Positions 1 through 9,699 of a stretch of DNA of 64,000 nucleotides are shown piece by piece; the first letter of the stretch is position 1; every line of letters begins with the position of its first letter. Below the pieces are notes generated by a model, which searched no databases, was not told where the DNA came from, and worked only from the letters and a program-made list of their open reading frames with translations. Source of the stretch: Cyclobacterium jeungdonense (GTDB taxonomy: Bacteria > Bacteroidota > Bacteroidia > Cytophagales > Cyclobacteriaceae); NCBI RefSeq assembly GCF_010994275.1, contig NZ_WMCD01000001.1, forward strand, positions 620,001 through 684,000, in the 5' to 3' direction. A program made the translations under genes and the position numbers.

Positions 1-3000
1 ATCGAATTGACGCAAGAGGAGGTAAATGACCAAGCTCAGGCCGTCTTGGATTTGGTAAAGCCTCAAACACACGCTGACTTAAAATTAGATATTTGGGCGG
101 TAGATTCTCTGGTAGCTGACCCCATTTCCATGCAGATAGATGATTTGGGGCGTGTGTATTATAGCAAGACCAATCGAAGAAAAATTTCCGAATTTGATAT
201 CCGTAGTCATCAGGACTGGGAGATTTCTTCCATCAAAATGAAGCATGTGGATGATAGGAGAGCATTTATTCACCAGGAGTTGGCGCCTGAGAACAGTTCC
301 GAAAACGAATGGTTGCCGGATATTAATCAAGACGGGTCCCATGATTGGAAAGATCTGACAGTAGAAAAGGAGAACGTTTTTCGATTGGAGGATACAGATG
401 CAGATGGAAGAGCCGATCGGTCGCAATTAATTGTAAGTGACTTCAATGAGGAAATATCGGATGTGGCGGGTGCGGTCTTGTACCACGAGGAGGAATTATT
501 TGTAGGTGTCGCTCCTGATCTTTGGAAATTACGCGATACTAATGGAGACGGGACCATGGATGAAAAGGAATCCCTCGCTCATGGATTTGGTGTTCACATA
601 GGCTTTGGGGGACATAATATGTCCGGTTTGAAGGTGGGTCCGGAAGGGAAGATTTATTGGGGAATTGGAGATATCGGATTTAACGGTGTGGACAAGGAAG
701 GAAATGAATATGTTTATCCTAATTGCGGTGTAATAGCAAGGGCAAATCCAGATGGAACAGACTTTGAGATTTTTGCCTACGGCGTAAGAAATACGCATGA
801 GTTTGATTTTGATGAATACGGGAACCTTATTAGCGTAGACAATGACGGGGATCACCGGGGAGAGCGGGAAAGAATCGTTTACCTGGTAGAAGGTTCTGAC
901 ACGGGATGGCGGATCAATTGGCAATTTGGTAAATATCGTGATCCCAAGAACAATTCTTACAAGGTATGGATGGATGAAAATATGCATTTACCTCGCTCAG
1001 AAGAGCAGGCTGCTTATTTTATTCCTACCATCGCTAATTACATCAACGGTCCTACGGGCATGGTTTATAATCCGGGTACAGCACTTGGGCAACAGTGGAA
1101 AAACAAGTTTTTCGTAGCAGAATTTGCAGGAAATCCTGCCAGGTCCGGTATCCATGCCTTCAGTCTGAAACCTAAGGGGGCAGGATTTGAAATGGGTGAA
1201 TCCGAGCAGTTGGTAGGAGGGATTTTGGCCACCGGAATGGATTTTGGTCCGGATGGTTCCTTGTATTTTTCAGACTGGATTGATGGGTGGGTAAATAAAG
1301 GCTATGGCAGAATCTGGAAGTTAACTGACGTCACAGCCTCTGCAGATCCATTGAAAATGACGGCTTCCTATCTGGCTGCGGATTATTCGGAATTGAAGTT
1401 GGAAGAATTGGCTCAACTATTAGAATATGAAGATCAACGGGTACGCCAAAAAGCACAATTTGAATTGGCCAAACGCGGAGAATCTGGATTACAGGTGTTT
1501 CATAAAAAGTTAAAAAATGGCACTGATCAGTTGTCTCGGGTTCATTCCATTTGGGGAATTTCACAGTTTGCCCGAAAAGATGCTGAAACCGCGGCGTTAC
1601 TGTTGCCTTTTCTTTTGGATAGTGACGATGAAATTCGGGCACAAGCCGCTAAATGGCTGGGAGATGTGCGGTATGTTCCGGCGGGCGAGCATCTGGTTCC
1701 CCTTTTAACGGACAATCATCCCCGGGTTCGTTTTTTTGCGGCGGAAGCGATTGGTAGAATTGGATACGAAGCCGGCAAAGAAGAATTAGTCAATTTACTG
1801 GTTCAAAACGACGATAAAGACGTTTATATCCGCCACGCAGCCAGTCTGGCACTGTCCAGGGTGGCCAGCCCTGAGTTTTTGGTTTCGCTTGCAGACCATA
1901 GTACGGATGCCGTCCGTTTAGGAGCCGTGCTTGCGCTCAGGAGACTTCGGCACGAAGGGATTACCGAATTTTTAATGGACGACAGTGAATACATTGTAGC
2001 AGAAGCAGCCCGTGCCATAAACGACGATTTCTCCATCCCGGAAGCATTTCCTGCACTTGGAAGTTTGCTGACAAAAAGAAATTTCGATTCTGAACCATTG
2101 CTTAGACGATCCATTAATGCCAATCTCCGATGGGGGACGGATGAAGCGCTTGCTAATTTATTGACATATATTAATCGTTCTGATGCTCCGGATGCGATGC
2201 GAATGGAGGCAATCGCCACTGTAAGTAACTGGGCATCGCCATCTGTTTTGGACAGGGTAGATGGTTGGTACAGGGGAGAGGTCCAAAGAGATTTGGCCGA
2301 TCTAAAAGCTTCCAGTTTTGAAACGCTGATGGCCGTTGCAACCAGCGAATCTTCTGAAATTCGTGAGGCAGCTGTGAAGGCATTGGGTGACCTCACCATT
2401 GATCAGTCCTCCGAAATTCTCTTGAATCTCTTGAATTCGGACCCGATAGCTACGGTGAGGGAGGCTAGCCTGAGAGCTTTGGCCAAGATGGAACAGGCAC
2501 CTATCGATGAGGCTATTGAAAAGGCGTTGGCTGATCAGGAAAAAACGGTACGGGTTGCTGGCCTGGATCTAATTGCACAGTTGGAAATTGATGACGAAAC
2601 CAAGGCCTCGCTGTTGGAAGAGGTTATTCAAAAAAGGACGGTTGAAGAGCAACAAGCTGCCGTTACCACGCTTGCCAAATTAAATGAAAACGCTTCACTT
2701 CCGGTCTTGGAGCGATTACTTGACCAATTGGAAAACGGTACCTTACCTCCCTCCATAGAACTGGAATTTTTTGAAGCTATGGAAAGTATGAAAGCGGGTA
2801 GTCTGCTTAGCCGTTATGAGAAAATCAAATCCGAAATGACAGAAGATGACCTGCTGGCAAGTTATAGTGGCAGCATGTATGGGGGCGATGAGGCCAAAGG
2901 TAGACGTATATTTTTTCAGCACGCTACGGGACAATGCATCAAATGCCATGCGTATGACGACTTTGGAGGGAACGCTGGCCCCAAACTCAACGGTATCGGA

Positions 3001-3309
3001 AAAAAGCTAAGCAGAAAGCAATTGTTGGAAGCTTTGATCGCTCCCAGTGAAAGGTTGGCGCCCGGCTTTGGCGTTGTTACGCTTACCCTGGAAACCGAAA
3101 AAACCCTGGCCGGTATTAAGGTCGATGAAAATGATACCAGCATTACCCTGGAAATGGGTAATCAGCCGGATACAGTTATTCAAAAATCACATATCACCGA
3201 AAGGAGGGATGCCCCATCCAGTATGCCCGATATGAAAGAATACCTGACGAGAAGGGAAATCAGAGATCTGGTAAGTTTTTTAGCAACATTGGAAGAGCCA
3301 TTTAACTAA
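1..3309 (+). CDS. PVC-type secreted dehydrogenase with HEAT repeats and cytochrome c domain (5' partial)
   Basis: The reading frame is open from the left edge, so the N-terminus and any signal peptide lie upstream; about 1100 residues are visible. Order of parts: a beta-propeller dehydrogenase-like region (about residues 25-440) of the kind called membrane-bound dehydrogenase or sorbosone/glucose dehydrogenase-like, with three calcium-loop-like DxDxDG segments near residues 105-190 (for example DTDADGRAD and DTNGDGTMD); a long HEAT-repeat stretch (about 450-900); and a C-terminal c-type cytochrome with CIKCH at residues 977-981 and a plausible distal Met in SSMPDM. The family is typical of Planctomycetes, Verrucomicrobia and Bacteroidetes and is exported, since haem is attached in the periplasm. 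A role in oxidising sugars or alcohols with electron transfer to the haem is inferred from the family; the substrate is unknown. The sugar-acid cluster starting 14 kb downstream makes a sugar substrate plausible but does not prove it. Confidence 0.85.
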   Translation: MELTQEEVNDQAQAVLDLVKPQTHADLKLDIWAVDSLVADPISMQIDDLGRVYYSKTNRRKISEFDIRSHQDWEISSIKMKHVDDRRAFIHQELAPENSSENEWLPDINQDGSHDWKDLTVEKENVFRLEDTDADGRADRSQLIVSDFNEEISDVAGAVLYHEEELFVGVAPDLWKLRDTNGDGTMDEKESLAHGFGVHIGFGGHNMSGLKVGPEGKIYWGIGDIGFNGVDKEGNEYVYPNCGVIARANPDGTDFEIFAYGVRNTHEFDFDEYGNLISVDNDGDHRGERERIVYLVEGSDTGWRINWQFGKYRDPKNNSYKVWMDENMHLPRSEEQAAYFIPTIANYINGPTGMVYNPGTALGQQWKNKFFVAEFAGNPARSGIHAFSLKPKGAGFEMGESEQLVGGILATGMDFGPDGSLYFSDWIDGWVNKGYGRIWKLTDVTASADPLKMTASYLAADYSELKLEELAQLLEYEDQRVRQKAQFELAKRGESGLQVFHKKLKNGTDQLSRVHSIWGISQFARKDAETAALLLPFLLDSDDEIRAQAAKWLGDVRYVPAGEHLVPLLTDNHPRVRFFAAEAIGRIGYEAGKEELVNLLVQNDDKDVYIRHAASLALSRVASPEFLVSLADHSTDAVRLGAVLALRRLRHEGITEFLMDDSEYIVAEAARAINDDFSIPEAFPALGSLLTKRNFDSEPLLRRSINANLRWGTDEALANLLTYINRSDAPDAMRMEAIATVSNWASPSVLDRVDGWYRGEVQRDLADLKASSFETLMAVATSESSEIREAAVKALGDLTIDQSSEILLNLLNSDPIATVREASLRALAKMEQAPIDEAIEKALADQEKTVRVAGLDLIAQLEIDDETKASLLEEVIQKRTVEEQQAAVTTLAKLNENASLPVLERLLDQLENGTLPPSIELEFFEAMESMKAGSLLSRYEKIKSEMTEDDLLASYSGSMYGGDEAKGRRIFFQHATGQCIKCHAYDDFGGNAGPKLNGIGKKLSRKQLLEALIAPSERLAPGFGVVTLTLETEKTLAGIKVDENDTSITLEMGNQPDTVIQKSHITERRDAPSSMPDMKEYLTRREIRDLVSFLATLEEPFN

Positions 3310-3502
3310 TTTCCGATCCTTGCGCCCATGATTCGTCACATTCGTAATACTAATTTTTTAACAAGTACCCTGGGATGGGTGGCACCTGGTTTTTTTGCCA
3401 TTTCTTCTCCTCCGCCGGAGATTTCATAAACATCCTCTTTAATTGATTAATAGCTCCGCTTCTCCAGCAGGGCTTGTTTTTTCATGTCTAATTTTATCAC
3501 CA

Positions 3503-4361
3503 ATGATGAATCAAATAGCTAGGATCGGTATTTTACTGATTGGAATTAATTACCATGTACAAGCACAAACAAAAATAGAGGTCTCCAACGAATTACTAGA
3601 TAGTATTTACATCTCTGATGTCGAAGAAAAAAAAAACCGCCAAAGTGTTGCATGCAGAACCCTTATACATTGATCTAATTCGGGATCTTGGCGCAAGAAA
3701 AGGGGAAAGGGAATGGAATGTTGGCCTGGGACTTACTGATAAGGAACGTTATGATGAATACCTCGCCCTGGTGGAATACGAATGGGCTCCCATGAATAGA
3801 TAAGGTTTGGAGGTAGAATTGCCGTTTTCTTTTTATTATCCAATAAACGGAAACGGAGCGGCTCCTGAAAACAAACTCAACAGTTTGAAATTAGCAGGTC
3901 AATATACGTTCTTTGTATCGGAGAAACGCAAGACTTCTCTTGCCATCGGATATATTCATGATTTTGAAATGAATCAATTCTCCAACTACAAGGAAGAGCG
4001 TATATTTTCAGGTAATGCCTATAATCCCTTTTTTATTGCTGCCAAAAGGTGGGGATTCAATTACCACACGCTCATTTACACCGGTCCGTTTATGCAGAGT
4101 CATTACGGAGTTTCCGGATTGTAAGTAATCTGGCAAGTCAATACCAATTTCCATTACATGATTAGTGGAACGCGAAATTTTATCGGTATCGAATTCAATA
4201 AAGAAATCGCAAGTGAAGATTTTGACATGATCATAAGGCCTCAGATGAGGCTGAGCATTGCCGAAAACCTGTTGATTGGGATAGTTACCGGTATTCCTGT
4301 AAGCAGGGAAAATGAAAGGTTCAGTTCGTTTTTAAGGATAATTTACGAACCGGGTCATTGA
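3503..4361 (+). pseudogene. Decayed outer-membrane beta-barrel-like gene (frameshift plus two in-frame stops)
   Basis: Translation begins well, with a signal peptide (MNQIARIGILLIGIN...VQAQ), and runs into an A10 homopolymer at 3627-3636 where the frame shifts. The sequence then continues in another frame with a very conserved-looking segment, LHAEPLYIDLIRDLGARKGE, followed by alternating aromatic/polar stretches typical of a small outer-membrane barrel. That second frame is interrupted by TAA at 3801-3803 and again at 4122-4124, yet homologous-looking sequence continues past both stops up to 4361. Three independent lesions in one reading path argue for a real pseudogene and not one sequencing error. 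The HAEPLYIDLIRDLGARKGE segment recurs in Bacteroidetes secreted proteins of unknown function, which is memory of the family and was not searched. It sits between the dehydrogenase and the porin on the same strand. Confidence 0.8.
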
Positions 4362-4508
4362 ATCCCGGTTCGAAATTTTCCACTTATATAATTTTCATTT
4401 TAAAGCTACAATGAGTTAGATTCAATTTGCCTGAGAAATGTACCTTTGTGTAGCTTCTTTAGCTAATCATTGATAAAAGCTTTTTTTAATGATAATCCAT
4501 TATCGAAT

Positions 4509-5831
4509 ATGCCCAGATTACCTGTACGGATTTATTTTATTTTCTTCTTTATTTTTCCGCTCGGCCTCTCCGCTCAGCAAAAAGAGACTTCGGAATTGAA
4601 ATATGCACTGAACGAGGATGGGAGTCAGTACGTAAAATTAACATTCTTAAATCAAATTTGGGTACGGAATACTTGGAATAACCCGGGAACCACCGTGGAT
4701 GGTTACCTGGAAGATCAAACCTTTGATATTGGACTTCGCAGGACCCGAATTCAGTTGTTTGGTCAATTGACGGACAAAGTGTTTTTTTATACCCAATTTG
4801 GAACCAATAATTTGACCTATCTGGGAGAAAGAAAGCAAGGCTTGTTTTTTCATGACGCGCTGGGAGAAATAGCCCTTTGGGACGAAAAGTTATCCATAGG
4901 TACCGGACTTACGGGTTGGAACGGAGTATCCAGGTATTCTTCTCCTTCTGTCGGCTCGATTTTATCATTGGATGCCCCCTTGTACCAGCAAACCACTAAT
5001 GATGTCACCGACCAGTTTTTGAGAAAATATTCCATTTATGCCAAGGGGAAATTTAATCGCCTGGATTACCGAATGGCATTGAGCAAACCCATGGCGGTAA
5101 GTCAATCCTCCGTTCAGGGAAACATCCCGGGTTTAGTGGCAACCTTTGCTGGTTCACCTGCCGGATTACAGCTACATGGGTATTATATGTACCAGTTTTT
5201 AGATCAGGAGTCCAATACCACTCCCTACAATGCGGGGTCTTACCTGGGAAAGAAACACGTTTTTAACATCGGAGCCGGTTTTCTTTACCAAAATCAGGCT
5301 ATGTGGCATCTGGAACAAACAGGTGGGCCTACTATCTATTCCGATCTGGCCTTGCTGTCCGTCGATGTATTTTATGATAAACCGCTTAATCGTAGCGAAA
5401 ACACGGCGCTTACCCTTTACGGTGCATTTCATTCCAATGACTATGGTAAGAATTATATTCGGAATCTGGGCGTCATGAATCCTACTAACGGAACCACTGC
5501 CCAGGCTAGTTTTAATGGACCGGGAAATGCTTTCCCTATGATGGGGACTGGAAATAGCTTTTACGGTCAAGTAGGATACCTTATGAAAAAAGATCTTTTA
5601 GGCAGTTGGGGAACCCTGCAGCCCTTTGTAACCAGCCAGATCTCAAAATTTGATTTGCTGGAAGACCGGATTATTACCTACGAATATGGGTTTAATTGGT
5701 TGATTAATGAAAATCAAACAAAATTGTCGCTAAACTATCAGAGTCGCCCAATATTTCTTGAGTCGCAGGAAGGAATTTCCTCATCCGACAGGAAAGGCAT
5801 GTTGGTTTTTCAATTTCAGATTTCCATCTAA
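4509..5831 (+). CDS. Outer-membrane porin-like protein
   Basis: About 440 residues with a clear Sec signal peptide (hydrophobic IYFIFFFIFPLGLSAQQ) and then a beta-strand-rich body with many Tyr/Phe/Gly-Asn turns and an aromatic C-terminus (VFQFQISI), as expected for an outer-membrane barrel. The segment FDIGLRRTRIQLFGQLTD, with a following YTQFGTNN, resembles the phosphate-selective porin O/P family. The frame is open upstream to a TTG at 4470, but ATG 4509 places the signal peptide at the N-terminus and is preferred. The gene follows the pseudogene without an obvious operon link. Substrate selectivity cannot be read from the sequence. Confidence 0.7.
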   Translation: MPRLPVRIYFIFFFIFPLGLSAQQKETSELKYALNEDGSQYVKLTFLNQIWVRNTWNNPGTTVDGYLEDQTFDIGLRRTRIQLFGQLTDKVFFYTQFGTNNLTYLGERKQGLFFHDALGEIALWDEKLSIGTGLTGWNGVSRYSSPSVGSILSLDAPLYQQTTNDVTDQFLRKYSIYAKGKFNRLDYRMALSKPMAVSQSSVQGNIPGLVATFAGSPAGLQLHGYYMYQFLDQESNTTPYNAGSYLGKKHVFNIGAGFLYQNQAMWHLEQTGGPTIYSDLALLSVDVFYDKPLNRSENTALTLYGAFHSNDYGKNYIRNLGVMNPTNGTTAQASFNGPGNAFPMMGTGNSFYGQVGYLMKKDLLGSWGTLQPFVTSQISKFDLLEDRIITYEYGFNWLINENQTKLSLNYQSRPIFLESQEGISSSDRKGMLVFQFQISI

Positions 5832-5871
5832 TAAAATAAATAATATTTGGGTTAAAAGGGATTTGAAGCGC

Positions 5872-7017
5872 CTATCTGTACCGATTTTCATCGATATGTA
5901 TAGGACCTTGCCTGTTTTTCAAATGATTAGGTTGCTGTCCGGAAAGTACTGTCATGATCTCAGAAGTAACAGATAGAGCGATCTCTTCCGGGCTCTCAGC
6001 TCCGATGTTCAACCCCATAGGTCCATAAATACACTGAAGTTGGGCTTCTTCCAGTTGAATTCCCGCTGTTTCCAGGTTTTCAATCAATTTCTCCAGTTTT
6101 TTCTTGGGTCCCAAAACTCCCAAATAAGGAAAAGTATAGGGAAAAAGGCCTTTCATAATTTGCAGATCGTAGTCAAAATTATGGGTCATTAATACCAACG
6201 CTGTTCTTTGATCCGGATTTAATTGAGGAAGAACCTCCTGCGCTTTACCTATCAGCAATTGAGAAACCATGGGAAAGCGGGCGGTGGTAGCATAATCAGA
6301 CCTGCCGTCAACCAAAACCATTTCCCATCCCATGACATCCGCCAGGCGGGTTAAGGGTATGACATCGTTTCCAGCTCCGATCAGTACCAATTTGATAGGA
6401 GCGGGAACAAACTCTACAAAAGCCTGCAATGACGATTGAGAATCAAGAGGTGTAATCAACGAATGCTTTTTCTTCAATACTTCCTTCGCTTTATTACTGG
6501 CAAAGGATTGAAAGGAATCGCTTACTTGATTTGCTCCTGGGTTTTGAACGAATTGCTGTTCACTGGCTAGCAAACAAGTTCCTACCTGAGTAGCTCTTTT
6601 TTCTTGAGTGTTAAAAACAGTAATCAGTACCTTGTCCGCCCTGTTTTCCAGGCAACGTTTAAAAAGCGAGATGGGGTTGTTTTCCTGTTCAGGTAAAATC
6701 GGCTCGATGAGAATATGGATGATACCGTTGCAACCCAATCCTACACCGAATTTGGCATCGTCGTCGTCGGTAGTGTCATAAGTGACTAACATGGATTTCT
6801 GACTGAATATGACCATTTGAGCCTTTTTCAGCGCATCTCCCTCCAGGCAACCTCCAGAAATAGCACCGGTTAGTTGCCCGTTTTCGGTAACCAACATCCT
6901 GGCTCCGGGTCTTCTGTAAGACGAGCCATCCACTTTTACGACTGTGGCCAAGGCAGATGCCTCCCCATTTTGAACTGCTGATTCATGAGCTGCAACGATG
7001 GATTTTATTTCTTTCAT
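5872..7017 (-). CDS. xdhC: XdhC/CoxI family molybdoenzyme maturation protein
   Basis: This protein of 381 residues has the two XdhC modules: an N-terminal XdhC_CoxI domain with SSYRRPGARM and the GGCLEGDA motif (about residues 30-60), and a C-terminal Rossmann-like domain with LVLIGAGNDVIPLTRLA (about 215-232) and the conserved CIYGPMGLNIGAESPEEIA segment near the end. XdhC proteins bind molybdenum cofactor, help its sulfuration and insert it into xanthine-dehydrogenase-family hydroxylases. The gene is last in a minus-strand Moco operon, 3 bp after moeA. This indicates that the cell makes a xanthine/aldehyde oxidase-type enzyme, although no such enzyme gene lies in the window. Confidence 0.9.
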   Translation of the reverse strand: MKEIKSIVAAHESAVQNGEASALATVVKVDGSSYRRPGARMLVTENGQLTGAISGGCLEGDALKKAQMVIFSQKSMLVTYDTTDDDDAKFGVGLGCNGIIHILIEPILPEQENNPISLFKRCLENRADKVLITVFNTQEKRATQVGTCLLASEQQFVQNPGANQVSDSFQSFASNKAKEVLKKKHSLITPLDSQSSLQAFVEFVPAPIKLVLIGAGNDVIPLTRLADVMGWEMVLVDGRSDYATTARFPMVSQLLIGKAQEVLPQLNPDQRTALVLMTHNFDYDLQIMKGLFPYTFPYLGVLGPKKKLEKLIENLETAGIQLEEAQLQCIYGPMGLNIGAESPEEIALSVTSEIMTVLSGQQPNHLKNRQGPIHIDENRYR

Positions 7018-7020
7018 TTT

Positions 7021-8217
7021 TTAGAAAACGCCCTTATGAAAATAATTTAATGGAAAGATATCGTTCTTTTGGAATGTTTCCACGTCAGCCGGCAAACTTA
7101 GAAAAGCATCTGCCTCCGAAAGGTGTACCCAATCCCCGGATCCTGAGTTTTTTATAGGGTAAGCCATTATCTTACCGTCTTGGATTTCGGTTCTTACCAG
7201 TAGGTGATAGGTAACGGGTTTCTTAAAAATCACCTCCTCTGCCAATATCCCGGAAGCTTGGGATGCAGATCTTTTTAACTGCTTGGACAGCCAGGGTTTA
7301 AAATAGGTATGAAAACACACTAAAGTAGAGCTGGGATTACCGGGAAATCCAAAAACGAAATTTTCATTTTTCCTGCCAAATAAAAAGGGCTTCCCAGGTT
7401 TTTGCTTGACCCCATGAATTAGAATGTCCAGGCCGAGATCGTTTAATACTTCGGGAAGAAAATCAAATTTTCCCTTGGAAACTGCCCCGGAAAACAGCAG
7501 AATGGAATGGCTCTTCAATGCTTTTTCAATATCTCTGCGGAGCTCCTCCTTGTGGTCTGGTAGGTGGGCTGTTTCCGCCGCTATGCCCAGATTTTTTAAT
7601 GCTGCCTCGAGCATGTACACGTTGGACGTGCGGATTTGATGCGGAAGGGGCTGCTGATCCACTCCCACAAGCTCATCACCAGTGGCACAAATAAGCACCT
7701 TTGGCGGTCGGACGACCTTTACTTTTTCCTGCCCAAGCGATGCCAGCACACCTAAAATTCCAGGATGGATCCAGGAATCTTTTCGTAAAATCAGGTCGCC
7801 TTTTTTAGCATCGGTACCTTGGAGGTGGACATTTTTGAATTTCTTAAATTCAAATTCATTCACTTTTGCAGTGTCCTTATTGATCTGCACCATTTCGTAG
7901 GGCACCACACAATCGGTATTTTTCGGCAAGACCGCTCCGGTCATTACTTCCAGACAATTTTCGGAATTTTTCAGCGTCATCTGTTTCTGTCCCGCTGCCT
8001 GAATGCCTTCAATTTTGAACTGCTTTTTTACTTGTAGCACTTCGGACTGAATGGCAATCCCATCCATGGTAACCCGGTGAAACGGCGGCGCATCACGGTC
8101 TGCATATACATTTGATGCAAGGGTGTGATTCAGGCTTTTTTGGAAAGGAATGAATTCCTCTGGTAAGGACAAGGGATTACTTGAAAGGATATCTCTGGCT
8201 TGGTTTACGCTAATCAT
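7021..8217 (-). CDS. moeA: Molybdopterin molybdenumtransferase MoeA
   Basis: MoeA inserts molybdate into adenylylated molybdopterin. The 398 residues match the usual length. Recognisable family motifs are FHRVTMDGIAI (about residues 46-57), the MTGAVLP motif with the following DCVVPYE, the MPT-binding domain with TGDEL and the SGAVSKGKFDF segment, and GFPGNPSST near residue 290. The SGG of the classical motif reads SGA here, a small variation. It lies between moaA (41 bp upstream) and xdhC in the minus-strand Moco operon. Confidence 0.93.
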   Translation of the reverse strand: MISVNQARDILSSNPLSLPEEFIPFQKSLNHTLASNVYADRDAPPFHRVTMDGIAIQSEVLQVKKQFKIEGIQAAGQKQMTLKNSENCLEVMTGAVLPKNTDCVVPYEMVQINKDTAKVNEFEFKKFKNVHLQGTDAKKGDLILRKDSWIHPGILGVLASLGQEKVKVVRPPKVLICATGDELVGVDQQPLPHQIRTSNVYMLEAALKNLGIAAETAHLPDHKEELRRDIEKALKSHSILLFSGAVSKGKFDFLPEVLNDLGLDILIHGVKQKPGKPFLFGRKNENFVFGFPGNPSSTLVCFHTYFKPWLSKQLKRSASQASGILAEEVIFKKPVTYHLLVRTEIQDGKIMAYPIKNSGSGDWVHLSEADAFLSLPADVETFQKNDIFPLNYFHKGVF

Positions 8218-8258
8218 TTGTAGTAGGTTGTTGGGATAAGAAGCTTCTATTGGCCACC

Positions 8259-9248
8259 TTAGCCTCCTAAAAAGGACATTGATTTTTTCGGGACTTTCTT
8301 ACTCTTTGCTTCTGCCTCAAAACCATCCTTTTCTTTATTGGCTACTGCCTGAATAATTTCATCCATAAGGGCAACATCGCTCGCTCCGCCTCTTAATACA
8401 TCCCTTAGATTGGTTACCGGGGGGCCATACAGGCAGGTTCTCAATTCTCCGGTGGCCGAAAGCCGGATCCGGTTACAGGTACCACAAAATGTCCTGCTAA
8501 AGGCTGGAATGATCCCAAACGTGCCAAGAAAGCCGGGAACCTGGTAATTGACAGAGGTACTGTTTTTTTCATCCAACACCTTCCGCATATTTGGGAAAAA
8601 TTCCTTGATATATTCCAGAAGAGCGATGTGGTTCCATCGAGGCGGTTCAAACTTTCCGGTTCCGTTAAACGGCATTTCTTCGAGAAAACGTACGGACAAA
8701 GGGGAATTTTCGGTCAATCTGACAAATGGAATAATATCTTCCGTATTTTTATTGCCATCGACCACACAATTTAGTTTGACTACAAACCCCTGATCCATCA
8801 GATTTTGGATGCATTGGTATACTTCCTCAAACCGATCTCTACGGGTGATTTCAAAAAAGCGTTGCTTATCGAGAGAATCGAGAGAAATATTAATCTTCCG
8901 GATACCAAGCGTTGCCAGGTCCTGGATTTGGGTATCCGTGATCGATCCATTACTGGTAAGGGTAATTTCTTTCAGTTCTGGTTGTTGGGAAAGCTGGGTT
9001 AAAAAGCCCATTATACCTTTTCTAACGAATGGCTCTCCCCCCGTAATTCTGATTTTCTTTACTCCTAATTGAATAAATAATGAGGCCAGGTAATCGAGTT
9101 CTTCGTAGGATAGCAGTTCTTTCCGTTGAACAAAGTCCATTCCTTCTTCGGGCATGCAATAGTAGCACCTGAAGTTGCATCGGTCTGTAACGGATAACCT
9201 CAGGTAATCCAACTTTCTTCCGTACCGATCTATCAATTCTTTTTGCAT
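8259..9248 (-). CDS. moaA: GTP 3',8-cyclase MoaA
   Basis: This radical SAM enzyme catalyses the first step of molybdenum cofactor synthesis, converting GTP to 3',8-cyclo-GTP. The 329 residues carry the N-terminal cluster motif CNFRCYYC (Cys 24, 28 and 31), the ITGGEPFVRKG SAM-binding segment, the C-terminal second cluster CGTCNRIRLSATGELRTC, and the essential C-terminal GG tail (SFLGG). All features needed for activity are visible. It is 36 bp downstream of moaE on the minus strand. Confidence 0.96.
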   Translation of the reverse strand: MQKELIDRYGRKLDYLRLSVTDRCNFRCYYCMPEEGMDFVQRKELLSYEELDYLASLFIQLGVKKIRITGGEPFVRKGIMGFLTQLSQQPELKEITLTSNGSITDTQIQDLATLGIRKINISLDSLDKQRFFEITRRDRFEEVYQCIQNLMDQGFVVKLNCVVDGNKNTEDIIPFVRLTENSPLSVRFLEEMPFNGTGKFEPPRWNHIALLEYIKEFFPNMRKVLDEKNSTSVNYQVPGFLGTFGIIPAFSRTFCGTCNRIRLSATGELRTCLYGPPVTNLRDVLRGGASDVALMDEIIQAVANKEKDGFEAEAKSKKVPKKSMSFLGG

Positions 9249-9284
9249 GCTATTTTAAATTTCCTTTTAGTAACTAACGTATCG

Positions 9285-9698
9285 TTAGGGGTGGGCATTT
9301 ACCCAAACCGTCTGGTCGGCAAAATACTCCTTTTTCCAGATAGGGACCTTATTTTTTAACTCATCTATCAAAAACCGGCTGGCTTCAAAAGCATCCTTTC
9401 TATGCGCTGTTGCCGTACCTATGACCACTACTGGCTCGCCAATTTGTTTGCTTCCCAATGCATGTACCATCAATAGTTTTTTGATAGGCCATTTCTCCAT
9501 GGCTTCTGCTGCCAATTTTTCCATTTCCTTCATGGCCATGGGCTTATAGCCTTCAAATTCTAACTTCACAACCGCTTTTTCCTGAGCATGGTTTCTTACA
9601 TTTCCAATAAACAGGTTTATGCCTCCGGCCTCGGGGTCTTGAAGCCAGGAATACATTTCGCTTAAATCGATTTGGTTGACAAGCAATATTTTTTTCAT
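9285..9698 (-). CDS. moaE: Molybdopterin synthase catalytic subunit MoaE
   Basis: MoaE pairs with MoaD to convert cyclic pyranopterin monophosphate to molybdopterin. The 137 residues include FIGNVRNHAQEK, the GTATAHRKDAFEASRFLID segment and the conserved KVPIWKKE motif containing the catalytic lysine. It begins 1 bp after the moaD stop, so the two subunits are translationally linked, as is usual for this heterotetramer. Confidence 0.95.
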   Translation of the reverse strand: MKKILLVNQIDLSEMYSWLQDPEAGGINLFIGNVRNHAQEKAVVKLEFEGYKPMAMKEMEKLAAEAMEKWPIKKLLMVHALGSKQIGEPVVVIGTATAHRKDAFEASRFLIDELKNKVPIWKKEYFADQTVWVNAHP

Positions 9699-9699
9699 A

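Noticed and set aside
1824..2399. 191-codon minus-strand open frame inside the HEAT region of the first gene
   Set aside because: It is antisense to a strongly supported HEAT-repeat segment, and its Ser/Ala-rich translation is what the reverse complement of such repeats gives.
3330..3442. Possible terminator hairpin after the first gene
   Set aside because: TGGCA and TGCCA can pair around a loop, but the stem is short and the T run is inside the loop and not after it.
3627..3636. Programmed frameshift at A10 run
   Set aside because: Two further in-frame stops downstream make decay more likely than recoding.
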